NCBI GenBank assembly: GCA_018350325.1
Contig: JAEVLN010000012.1
Span: 2,501,991 to 2,565,990, forward strand
Direction of reading: 5' to 3'
DNA length: 64,000 nt
Source: Globodera rostochiensis
Taxonomy: Eukaryota; Nematoda; Chromadorea; Rhabditida; Heteroderidae
A program made the position numbers and the translations under genes. Each line of letters opens with the position of its first letter. The first letter of the stretch is position 1. The notes under the pieces are model-generated. The model had not been told where the DNA came from. It saw nothing but the letters and a program-made list of their open reading frames with translations, and made no database searches. Below are positions 42,510 to 53,170 of this stretch, piece by piece.

Positions 42510-42540
<31 letters not shown>

Positions 42541-43867
42541 GTTGAGGGAGGAACGAAAAGAAGAAAATGGAACCGAACATCCATCCTATCGCGTGGCCAA
42601 TAATAAAACAATACTTTGAGTGCCGCCGCGGAGAGGCCGTGGTGAAAGTTTGATGAATGAGCGGAAACATGTGTACTCCATATGTGAATTGAATGAAGTG
42701 CAGCACCCGAGGGGCTGGTCGGAGATGGAGGGGAGAGAGGGGGAGGGAGAGTGGGGGGGACGCCGGAAGGGGGGGGGGCATAATGGGCAGAGGGGGCTAA
42801 ATAACACACAGAAGACGACGAAGAACAGAGCTTGCCAAGAGAGTTGCAGAGACGGCTAGAACAGTTCGGGAGCAGAGAGACAAATGAGAAATGAATGAAC
42901 GAATTCGGTTTGAACGGTTTCACTCTCAAAATGCATCAAAATGGCACCATTTCCATCAGCACATCTTTTACCGTCTCGCTAATGCAATAGGACAAAAAAC
43001 AAAAAGCGCTCAATCCATCGACACAAACCATCGTTTTTGGCGCTGACATTAACAACAGTGAATGCCTGACTTTTACGGGACGGCCCTTTAGAGACCGGGT
43101 CGGGGGTTTTCCAGGCCCGGTAGCCCGGAACCAATGCCGCGCGGTATACGGAAAATACCGGGGTAATACTGTACCTACCGTGCCGAACACTAATTCAGAC
43201 AATACCCGTCTTTCATTCACCCGCGTTTATTGTTTTTTTAAAATATGTTTTGTGATTAATTGGAATTAAACCGAAAAGTACCGATGATAGCCCCCTTTTC
43301 GAGACAAGTAATGATCGAATCCATGCTTTTTGAATGGTTTAGAGGTTAAATTGATTCCGTACTAATGGACACTTGGCCATTGTTTTAAAAAGTGCGCGTT
43401 TGCGATTCGCCTTCCTTCTTTCTCCCTTAATCGAAAAGCAATAACAAAACTTCATCATTCCAATGAATCAGCCGTGCTATTTGGTGAATTGAGCTGGAAG
43501 CCAAACATCGATATGCGATGAATAATTTCACATATTTCTCGTTCCGTTCCCCCTCTGGCGATGTTGCTGCAGTCAGTCCTATTCATCACATTCACACATT
43601 TTCGATCGATCGATTTTAGTTTTCTTCAGCCTCCCACCACCGCATAATATGCCTCAATATTTTTCCGTCATCCATTCCATTCGTCGTCACACTTTTTTAC
43701 ATTATCCACACATAATTTTCTACGCTCACATTGCATTAGCTTAGGATGTAAGCATTCAAGAAGGTGAAGGTGTAATTCCATTTGTTGAGCACTAATTTTA
43801 ATGGCTTCCCGGATATACGCTATAATTTATAAACTATTTTTAGGAGGTCCAAAATATTTTTGGGGTC
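41461..43867. other. Divergent intergenic region between CCM2 and WASP, with very long G-run
   Basis: 2.4 kb that should contain two promoters. It has a 30-base G-run (42510-42539), other G- and C-runs, and a GC-rich insert with nested short palindromes (43075-43200: gaccgggtcgggggttttcc, then aggcccggtagcccgg). Open frames here (for example plus 42158-42619, minus 42456-42929) are proline or glycine runs from the tracts. No gene is seen. Confidence 0.6.
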
Positions 43868-46200
43868 ATGAGTGCACCCGTGTCCAGAAATCGTAACTCC
43901 AACTCAATTTCAAACGGCGGCGCTAAAAAGAAGGACCAGCGCCCGGTTCAGAAGGGCTCGACATTGCTCAGTGCCGAGGAGAATTTGCAACTTTTCGAAG
44001 TCTTGGGCTTGGACAGAATATCTTTGGCCGCCGGCGTCGCCCAACTGCTCTCTGCCTATCCGGAACGACCAAACATTTGGCGCAAAGTTAACGTTGGGGT
44101 GGCCTATCTGATGAAGGATTACCGGCAAAAATGCTACCAGCTGTGCTTGTACGATTTCTTCAAGAAGGAGTTGCAATGGTGCCAAATTTTGTGAGTTTGT
44201 TTATTTTTAGGCATTTTTTGGACTTTATTCAAAGTTTTTCATTTTTAGGTACAAAAACTTCGCTGCGAATTATTATCCTAACAGCCCTCGTTTCATCTCA
44301 TTTGAGAGTGACTCTTGCGTAAATGCATTGAACTTCTCAGATTTTAAAGAGGCAGAAACATTTAAAGCGGCGCTGGAAAAGTGGAGGGTGTCTAAAAACA
44401 AGAAGAAAAGTATGTTATGAAAGGTTCTAATAATTTAATGTGTTAATTAGGTAACCAGACAAGACGTGGGTCTGCCGGAACGACCGTTTTGCCAAGCCAA
44501 CATAATCCTCCGCCATATACAAGCCAAATTAACGCTTCACCAGTTATCATTACAACGCCACATCACCTAAATGGCGTTCATTGTCAACCCAACCACCACC
44601 ACCAACAGCAGCAACATCCCGTCGGCATCACTAGTATGGGTGCCATGCCGCATTTTGTGGACAAAAGCCTCCATCTGTCCGCTGCAAAAACAACAAAAAA
44701 GAGCGGAAAAGCTGGTAAAAAGCGGAGGGAGCGAGTCATCACCAAGGAGGACATCGGGATACCTTTAAACTTTGTGTATGACTGTCCCTCTTTTGTCCTA
44801 AAATTTGTCTAACTTTAGGCACAAAGCGCATGTTGGGTGGGAAGGAAATACGCTGTCCACTAATGGCTGTGATGTGTTAGATGGTAATGCTAATTGACAG
44901 ATTTTACACTGAAACGTCGAGTTTAGAAGAATTTGTAAAAGTGTGTAAGTCGATAGACAAGGAACCCGCCAAAATGGACCGAGATGAGCTCAATCATGCG
45001 CTCAAATTCTTTGCGGAAAACAAGGACAAATACGCACTGCCTATTGAACCCCTCGGGAGCAGCAGCTATCAACGATCGATTAGCGCGTCCAACTCGCAAA
45101 TCACTCAGTTTTTGGCCCCCTCTACCCCAACGACGACAATTCGACATCAACCACCCCCAAGACCGCCACCGGTTAACAACAGGGCCTTACATTCCATGGG
45201 CGAATTCAAAACGCGACAACAGGTAATATTACATTCGGGAAGGTCCTGAAATATTGAATTGGAAATTTTGTTGAATAATAAACATTTTTACAAAGCCAAT
45301 AATGGCGCATCAACCGGTCGCTGCGGCACATGCAATTGTATTGCCGGCGCCACATTCCATTGTCCCGCCTCCTCCACAACGTGTTTTGGGTGCGTCATTG
45401 GGCGCTGGTGTACAACAACGTCCCCAGTCAACGATGACGTCGAACAATCGGGGAAAACCGCCGCCACCCCCAACGCCTCCGACGGTCATTCATCAGCAAA
45501 AGGTTTTTTAAATACGATTTATTAAAGTTTGCTTATAATTCTTTGCAATTCTAGCGCCCCTAACTTGACTTGAACTTTTATTCGTAAAAACAAATTCAGA
45601 ATAGTCCAGCGGTGTCAGCAGAAAGTACGGCCTTACTCCCACCACCGCCGCCACCTCCGCCACCCCCTCCGCCACCGCCGCCGCCGCCTCCCCCTCAATC
45701 AAAGCCATCCATGGCCGACACTGCGTTGGCGTCAACCAGCTCAGACTCGAAGCTGCCTCAAGGGGGGGATGGCCGTGCTAATCTGCTGCATCAAATTCAG
45801 CAGGGCACAAAGTTGAAGAAGGTGGGCTCACCGTCGGCAGACAGAGCACCCGTGCCGACAAATCCTCCAACTATGCGGGACACTATGATGGAGCAGATCA
45901 AGCAGGGGACAACGTTAAAACATGTGGGTTGATGATCCCCCCCCCCCATCTCCTTTCATCTGATTGCTTGTTTTGAGGTTGACCAAGCCGAAGTGGAAAA
46001 CAATCGGCGGTCTGGCGGAGGCGGCATTCAGGACATTGGCGGTCTTGCAGGAGCGTTGGCGAGGGCGTTGGAGGAACGGCGCAGGAACATAGTTAATTCA
46101 GGTAGACTTTGGGCTAGAATTTGGCATAACACAATTTTCAGATTCTTCCGACTCTGACAGCGAGACGAATAATGATGAATGGGATGACGACCAAGAGTGA
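43868..46200 (+). CDS. wsp-1: WASP/N-WASP actin-nucleation-promoting factor
   Basis: WASP activates the Arp2/3 complex downstream of CDC42. The start at 43868 gives MSAPVSRNRNSNS. The WH1/EVH1 domain follows (LLSAEENLQLFEVLGL, then AYLMKDYRQKCYQLCLYDFF, SPRFISFESDSC), then a basic linker (KKSGKAGKKRRERV) and the CRIB motif ITKEDIGIPLNFV joined to HKAHVGWEGN (about 44740-44850). A 43-base intron (44883-44925) leads to the rest of the GTPase-binding region. A long proline-rich part follows, with about 19 prolines in a row near 45645-45695. Two WH2 motifs ([28 protein letters not shown]), a central helix (IQDIGGLAGALARALEERRR) and an acidic tail (NNDEWDDDQE, stop at 46200) complete the VVCA module. 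All expected domains are present. Its 3' half is duplicated in the haspin-type gene at 20.6-21.9 kb. Confidence 0.96.
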
Positions 46201-46697
46201 CTTTCGACACCAGGGAATGGCGATTAATGCCTGCTAACAGACGCCAAATTATTTATGCACTCACTCACTAACAAAATTGTTGTCGTTAATACTAAAGCTG
46301 CAAATTCGGTTAAAAGATGTTTCTGGGGTTGTAATTTTTATTTTCCAGAAAATGGGTGACAGCAGCTTTAGTAATACCCCGTTTTCTCTACTCCATACGA
46401 TAAAGAGAATTCAGATTTTAAGCGCCATGTTCAAATAAACACCACTTAAGGCTGTTCCGAATAATGTAATTCTCGTTATTATTTTCGGAAACAATTCGTA
46501 ACAGTTGCCCTCTTCCACTTATTGGTTGTCCGCACTTGTCCAATATGTGTTAAAATTCCCCCCTCCCGTTCTGGAATAGTTTTTGCTCAATCTCACTGTG
46601 CATTTATGCTGATATCGTGATAAAGAACCAATACGACGAACCCGATTCAATGCTGTCTATATGAATTTGACATTAAACGAGGTACGGGTAGTAGTAT
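46201..46697. other. Convergent 3' region (WASP and NAA50)
   Basis: AT-rich region with a possible polyadenylation signal (aataaac near 46434). No open frame with recognisable content. Confidence 0.6.
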
Positions 46698-47571
46698 CTA
46701 ACGGTTGGTGGGTTTTTCAAGTACGAGGGCGTCGTCCGGTTCAATTTTCCGGTAATATTTCTCTACTCTTCCGGTGACTTCAAAGCCGAAATGCCTGTAG
46801 AAACTCAGCGCACTTTCGTTGTTTGTCTGGACGTGAAGATAGACACACTTTATTTGAGAGTCCTTTTGGCACAGGTACAAAATGTGCTTGAGAAGGAGTG
46901 TGCCAACTCCGTACCTAAAGATGGAAATGCTATCGGAAGGTCCGAAAAGGAGTTTACTCCGAAACAAACAGAAAGAAGCTGATTATTATAACTTTGCAAA
47001 AAAAGAACACTGTCCATGAAGACTGATAAGAAAGAGGAACTTACCGTCGATATGGTGCAAGAGTGCCCAGGGTCATGATGTACAGCTTCTTCACCCCGTC
47101 CACCACCTCCGCACGACAGCAAACACCACCGACGATAATATCATTAAAATAGGCCAACTTGGCGAGTTCGCCCGTGTTGACAACCTCCTTATAAAATTTA
47201 TCGTTGTAGAATACCTTAAAACGCAGTATGAAGTGAGAAAACAGAGAGATCGAGACCAAAAGTCAGATTTGGAAAGATTCTGTGAGGACTGTCACTTTTA
47301 AAAGACATTTAGGTTTAACGCTCCTCTCGAATCCCCATCATCTGGCTAAGGCCTTCATTAGAAATTTACCGGGAAAACGGACAAGTTCAGACGTTTTAGT
47401 TGCTAAAACATGTTCTGGTTACATTTCAATCTTCAAACAAATAAAAATCACCATGAGATTGTGCTTCGTCACCTCCCCAAGTTCGATGTCACACCGCCCC
47501 GAACAGCGAACGGTCGACTCAACATTGCACTTTTCACGAAATTCTTGGCAAATTTTTTCGCTGTTCACCAT
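46698..47571 (-). CDS. NAA50: N-alpha-acetyltransferase 50 (NAA50/San)
   Basis: GNAT enzyme of the NatE complex that acetylates N-terminal Met of nascent chains; San is needed for sister-chromatid cohesion in flies. The start at 47571 gives MVNSEKICQEFREKCNVEST, then DIELGEVTKHNLM. A 33-base microexon (47370-47402) supplies QLKRLNLSVFP, and the next exon continues VFYNDKFYKEVV, reproducing human QLKRLNQVIFPVSYNDKFYKD. Then GELAKLAYFNDIIVGGVCCR, LYIMTLGTLAPYRR (acetyl-CoA-binding loop), GVGTLLLKHIL, VYLHVQTNNESALSFYRHFG and YYRKIEPDDALVLEKP, stop at 46698. The N-terminus is about 25 residues longer than in the human protein. Complete with this exon set. Confidence 0.93.
47370..47402 (-). other. 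NAA50: 33-base microexon of NAA50
   Basis: Flanked on the minus strand by ttttag before and gtaaat after. It encodes 11 residues (QLKRLNLSVFP) that fill exactly the gap in the NAA50 alignment. Without it the protein lacks the loop before the substrate-binding Tyr, so it is almost certainly included. Confidence 0.88.
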
Positions 47572-47976
47572 AAATATCGTTTGATTGTAAATTCTTGAGC
47601 CTTAAAAGTATTTGTTTCTATAAGTGCCTATTTCGAAATGCCATAACATTTCTACTAACAAATAAAACAGTTAATATATACGAATTTTTGCATGAAGACA
47701 AAAGCTAAATGGTTGGACAACCGCAAAAAATGTACGGCCAAAATACTCGAACCAGCAGAACTAAACATGGGTTTACATTCATTTAAAAGCAATTCTCATG
47801 TCAATTTGACAATAAATAGAATGCCAATTTAAAAATGTTTTGAAAATGCAATTTGTGGATTTAGGAAAAACAAAAGTAAACTTGACTATTTTTGGTTCTA
47901 TTTTGAGCTCCTAAATCTAGAGTCTACTTATTTTATGCTAAATTTCTTAGGTTCTTAAGTTTTCCCGCGCCCTTAG

Positions 47977-50272
47977 ATGTTTCAAAGACTGTCGGGAACT
48001 TTGCTTCCCTGGGTTCGTTCAGTCTCTTCCTCGACAGGCACTGCGGGCGGTTCGAGAACTTCTTCAAATCCGAGGCAGCCAATCGTATGGAAAGAGAGTT
48101 TTCGTAAGGTGCCAAAGGATGAGAAGACCAAAGAAGCCTTTTTGAAGCAGATCGGTTGGTCATTTAAGCAATTGGTGGTAATTTATTCACCAAATTCCTA
48201 AAAATGAATTTTATTTCAGAATTATTTCATAAAACGCGCGGGAGAAGAGGCGTTGGACATGTCGAATTCATCGAGGCTGCTTTAAAGCATATGCAAGCTT
48301 ACAATCTGCACAAGGATCTCGAGATTTACAAAGCATTGATGGATGTTTTACCAAAAGGCGATCTGCTTCCCAAGAGAGTGATTCAGGTGAGGATTGGACC
48401 ATTCGGATAATGGATCGGTCGACACAAGCCAAAAAGTCAATTCTTAGGGGTGCATTCTTGGGTTTACTGCTTTTTTGTTAAGGAATTTTCAAAAATACAG
48501 AGTTCTGCTTTACTTCTGGTGGGGGTAGGGGTTGTACCGATAGCCATACAATTTTTAAAATTTTATCTTTTTCTGGTGGCTTCAAATTAATTTAAAAATA
48601 TATTTTTAAAATTTTGCCGGATTTTTCCCAGAATTCGGGCGGGCGCTCTGTGGGCAAATACTCGACCCGGGCTAAAGCACGGTGCTCGCCCGGACAAAAA
48701 TTAAAAAATACCAGCCGAAAAAACCCGCCCGCCACCGGTCTAAGCCGATTGATTATCCGAACCCTCCGTTTGGAATTGCGTCTCGACAAAAAAAAATTTA
48801 TAGTAAAAAAATGAGCGGATTTTGCAATACCAATGGGAGTTTGGGAGAAATTCTACTCATTTTTTTATTCCAAATGCTTTTTTTTTGCATTGCCGATAAT
48901 TTATTTGGAATAAATCATTTAGCGGATGTTCTGGCACTTTCCTCAGCAACAAGCGTGTGCAATTGATCTGATGGACATGATGGAATGGCACAGTTTGTTA
49001 TTTATTGAGGGGAGAGGCTTATTACAGTAATTAACAGGAATATACCCGGTATTTCAGAGTGTATTAAGGTTTTTGGATTGGAGAGGCCGGCGGAGAAATT
49101 TTTTTTAGAGTCCGTTTTTTGTGCAATTTCGCATTTTATGTCGATATTTAAATTGGCAGGTGTTCAGCCGGACAAGGAAATGCACGATTTGGTGGCCAGC
49201 ATATTTGGGAAATGGAATTATGCCACCAGAAAAGCGAAGCGGCAGCTTTATTGGCTTCCTAAACTCAAACATACGAACAAGTTTGGATAAGTTTCTTTTC
49301 CTTTTTTTTGTTCAAATTGTGCAAAAGGTACTTGGACCGGAGGGTTGTGGAAAACAAAAAGTTAGAAGCGGTGGAATTAGCCCAAATAGCGCTGAGAATG
49401 ATGTGCCGAGATGCGGGTACCCAAATCTCCAGTTTTAAAGTGAGTTTTTTAGGGGAATTCATGGCGTGCTGCTTTTCTTCAGAACTTTTGAATGTTAATA
49501 AATAATAAATGGTCGGCTAATAAAATTTATAGCGTCCTGGTCATTTTCATACAAGTCCCCCTCCCCTACAAATTGTTAGGGAAACATACTAAATTAGTCC
49601 TTAATTTAAAATTTGAGGCCTATTACGCTGAACAAGGACACGAGCACCACAATTGGATAGTGAGTGGTCAAAGTCCCCTGCAGAAGCGATTAATCGCCAA
49701 TTTGCCGGAGCAGTGCACGTGCCACGTGGACGGGCCGAGCCGAGTTTGGGTCCAGGAGCACATGGCATAATTGTAAATACAGTGCATTTTTTACGCGTTA
49801 ACATTTGCAGTTAAACTACGTCGTGCTGAGCAGTGCTGCCACAGTGGAACGTGACGAGGAAATCACCGAATTGGTGAGGAGGGAAAGAATTTTTGAATGT
49901 TCAACGGTTGTGGCTTGATGGGGGGGGGCGTTTCTAATTTGTCATAAATATGTTGAAATTGAAAGTTTCACTTTACAGAGTGTTGCTTCCCACAAAATGT
50001 TCACCGCAGAGGACCTTCACAAAAAGCTTTGGGAGGGGCAGTCCGAATTTCGCACGAATTTACATCAACAGTCTGACCAAACCATTCTTGCAATGGCAAT
50101 ATTTGGTGTGAATTCCAACGATTACGCTTCTGTATGGCTGAACCATCTGCAGGAGGACAACCCGCAGATCAGTCGGCTAAGTGTTCTGATCAGACTGAAG
50201 GAGCTGAGACGAAGCTTGGAGAAAGTCAATACGGAGGAGGACGAGGAAAACGAGGAGGAAGACTTTGAATGA
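47977..50272 (+). CDS. ECSIT: ECSIT homologue, mitochondrial complex I assembly and signalling adaptor
   Basis: ECSIT is a complex I assembly factor also linked to Toll/BMP signalling. The start at 47977, directly after cccttag (candidate spliced-leader acceptor), gives an Arg/Ser-rich presequence (MFQRLSGTLLPWVRSVSSST). Then RRGVGHVEFIEAALKHMQAY, KDLEIYKALMDVLPKGDLLP, the exon 48923-48992 with RMFWHFPQQQACAIDLMDMM, VQPDKEMHDLVASIFGKWNY (from 49160), QLYWLPKLKHTNK, RRVVENKKLEAVELAQIALR (from 49328), PLPYKLLGKHTKLVLNLKFE and NYVVLSSAATVERDEEI. The order and spacing match human ECSIT. Two joins are non-standard: after SSFK (49439) no GT-AG pair restores frame to VPLPYKLL, and the exon ending at HM (about 49764) would use a GC donor. 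The tail is acidic (EEDEENEEEDFE), stop at 50272. Confidence 0.9.
48387..48922. other. ECSIT intron with GC-rich palindromic insert
   Basis: The intron between the exons ending VIQ (48386) and beginning RMFWHF (48923). At 48640-48740 it carries gggcgggcgctctgtgggc, gacccgggc and gctcgcccgg, giving short self-complementary words separated by AT-rich spacers. No coding content. Confidence 0.5.
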
Positions 50273-51252
50273 TTTTGTTGTTACAAAATGTAAAGAGAAT
50301 AGAAAGAGACAAATAAATGCATTTGAAAGAATTGATACAATATCTTCACAAATTCAAGAACCAAAGTCTCTATTACTTGGAAACAGCCCGAGTTTATTAG
50401 AATAAACATGGGCGAACAGTGGCAATTGTGCGTTTTCTGAGTCTTTTTTTGTCAAAATCTTTTGGGTTTCAGCTCATTTTCGGCCCAATCCAATCACGGA
50501 AAGGTGGCGGCCGTTCTGTAGTAAATTGGCTATGAAAACAGGCGCCATTCTTCGTTGAATTATGCCACTTCTCTTGCCGAGTCCGATGTAGCGGAGCGCA
50601 GCGTCAAAGCGCCGAGAGCGACCAACCGAACCCGAAAAAGAGTTGAGAGCCGGAGTGTCTTAAGAAAGCACATTTTGCTGTCTCGGACTCCGGATCCGAA
50701 ACAAAAAAGCCCCTAATAGTAAGGGTAACTATCCCCCCAAGGCAAGTGCCTTTCTCCACACGTCAAAATAACCGCTGTTTACCGTAATCTGCAACGGCAG
50801 CAACATCCCTTCTCGGCATAATCACACAAAAGACGATGAAAATTAATAGAAAAATGGGTCGTGAGCAAGTTTTGTCCATGTTTGATTTTACGGCCAAATG
50901 GGGAGAGTTTTGACGTTCCCAATGTTACCCTTGAAGGTAAAATTTAAAATTGTTGGTTGCCAATCCCCCGAAGGGCTAACCCCAAATTAACAATATGTGT
51001 CACCCACCCCTTCACCACCGGTATTTTAGCCAAATGCGTTGGCGTTTAGACTGTTTTTATAGCGAAAATTGAAATTGGTCCGTTGGCCATTTGATAGGAC
51101 AAAAAAGGAATAAAGATCAAAACATTTCAGTCACATAATGAGCATTTAATTAATTAGCTGATTAAAGATTGGATTCAATTAAAAGAGTCAAATTTGGCAA
51201 TGAAAGATTTAAAATGGGAAACTATTAATTAATTAGGATGGGAAGAAATATT
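50273..51252. other. Intergenic region, ECSIT and SGF29 3' ends
   Basis: About 980 bases between convergent genes. AT-rich towards the right; a GC-richer stretch near 50570-50720 has no clear structure. I see nothing coding. Confidence 0.6.
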
Positions 51253-52836
51253 TCAGTCTGATTGCGCTTCATCGGTCAAATCGGACGATAATGGCGATTT
51301 TCTGCGCTTTCGTTGTTGCTGAGGCACTTCACAGTGGGTTAGCACATAAAGCTGCGGAACGGGCAATGTCGGCGAATATCCGGACGGGAAAGTGCTGTCT
51401 TCGAAAGCTACCCTAAAAGCAATTTAAATATTCAAACGAAAGAAGAAGCTGCAATTGGTTCAAAAAAAGATATTTAACAATGGACCGCTACAACAACAGA
51501 CTGTTTTCTGAAGTATGGGGGAAGGAATGAGCTGATTAGACATAAATTAATTTATTTTAATAATGGTCTAATTTACGACAAAAAAAAGTCTCACAAATAA
51601 TCGTCGTTTGGCCCCGTCGGCGGGCTTTCCACGATGCCTTTGTAGAAGCAGGTCGTCTGAGGGTACAGTGCAAGAACAATGGCCCCGACGGGGAACAGCG
51701 CGTGGGCATGACGTCTTGGGTCGGCACGAAAGTGGGGCAACGGTATCAGACGACCGGTCGGCACCGTCAGCAGTTTTTCTCCGTCCTCATCGTCGTCGTC
51801 AACGTCCTTCACCTCGTATTTGTAAGTGGAGATTTGTTTCTAAATTAAAGACAATTGAAACGCCGTAACTCTTTCTTTTCTCACAATGAACGGATCAAAC
51901 GAAACTCCAAACACAAGCACTTAAAAATTACCTTCACTTCAGCCAAAATCCAAATGTCTTCGACAAATGCGGCCACAAAGTCACCCTCTGTTATGTGCTC
52001 GTCCGAATCCTGTGGTATGGCGCCAACCTGAAAAGAAAATGTTTGTTTAAATTTATTTCTTTAGAAATACGAGAGGCGGAGGATGCCCATCGATGGATCC
52101 GATGTAAAGGGGAAGTCCGGCCGCGTGTTGCGCAAGAAGAACCATCAGAGATCCGCGCGAGAGTTTGTCGGACATTCTCTGCTTTAGGTGCAGTTGGCGG
52201 ACATTCTGCCAAAAACAGATAGATTTTTAGGAGAATCGAAAGTTGTAAGGAAGCGAATAACTCACTTGCATATCACTCAAAATCTGCTCCAGATACGAAT
52301 GCTCCATTTCGCACTGCTTCTGTGCCGTCTGATACAGCACGACCATCTTCGTCTTCGAATTTTGACTCATTTTCGGGCCAGAGCCCATAAGACGAACGCC
52401 TTGAGAGCGTATAGAACGAATGGACTCAGTGACCTTTTGATGCTTGGGTTGGACACGGTCGAGCTAAAATATCATTGTTGAGAACCAGGAATGCAGCGGG
52501 TCGAAAAGACCGTGTTTTGTACCCGGGTTTTAGTTCCCCGCCGGACGCTAAAAATGTCGGATAGGGTACAAAAAAAATCTCGGGTCAAAAAGACCGGGTT
52601 TCAGCATTAATTAATATTTTTTGTTCTACTTTAGTCTCTCGACTTTTCATCAATTTCGAAAAACACAGCCTTGGTTAGTTCAGGCGAATCTGAATGCCTA
52701 CTCTTTCAAAAATTCGGCCCAACAAATGCTGCGTCTGCTGATCTTGGACATTCTTCGACGAAATCGTCGGTTGGTTTTGACGGTCTTCGACAGCAAACCC
52801 ACCACGCTTAGATTTAGCCAAATGTCGGGACCGCAT
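51253..52836 (-). CDS. SGF29: SGF29 homologue, tandem-Tudor subunit of SAGA/ATAC
   Basis: SGF29 reads H3K4 methylation for the SAGA and ATAC acetyltransferase complexes. The C-terminal double Tudor is clear: RLIPLPHFRADPRRHAHALF, then IVLALYPQTTCFYKGIVESP and PPTGPNDDYL (51600-51740), joined to AFEDSTFPSGYSPTLPVPQL (51340-51415) and a basic tail, stop at 51253. The Tyr and Phe of LALYPQTTCFY form the methyl-lysine pocket in the human protein. The N-terminal helix pair is read from 52190-52465 (LDRVQPKHQKVTESIRSIRS and KMVVLYQTAQKQCEMEHSYL). A first exon at 52836-52700 (MRSRHLAKSKRGG... then QTQHLLGRIFER) is in frame with a GT donor but rests on splice logic only. ERp44 ends 335 bases upstream on the same strand. 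Confidence 0.88.
52495..52610. repeat. GC-rich mirrored insert in an SGF29 intron
   Basis: It contains gggtcgaaaagaccgtg and, about 85 bases on, gggtcaaaaagaccggg, with gtacccgggtttt and gggtacaaaa between. Each word is a small hairpin and the pair is repeated in direct order. It is similar in style to inserts at 8936, 43080 and 48650. Confidence 0.55.
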
Positions 52837-53170
52837 GGCCTACTTAAAACCGTAATTATGTGCAAAAACACAAAAGTATTGAACAAATTCAAAGAATGGT
52901 GAGCTCTCCACAACCAATCAGCAAAATTATGCTAATCACATTTAAAAGGGAACAAACAATAAATTATAAGTGAACTGAACCGGAACCGAACGCATTTCTA
53001 CGGATTATAACGCAAAAAAAAACAAACAAAGTGAAAAGTGCGTCTTAAAAGTTTTGAACGAATTGAATCATGCTGGCTTTGGATTACCCAAGCTGAAAAG
53101 GGGGAAAGCGGAAAAAGTCCGAGCAAAAGCGTCCCATTTGATTAATTCATCATCACAATTGCCAGAACAG

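Noticed and set aside
42158..42929. Proline- and glycine-rich frames on both strands
   Set aside because: They are products of G- and C-runs in intergenic DNA.
44881..44927. In-frame start [14 protein letters not shown] as a second WASP start
   Set aside because: A 43-base GT-AG intron removes this stretch and joins VLD to EEFVKVC in frame; the same intron, 4 bases longer, exists in the duplicate.
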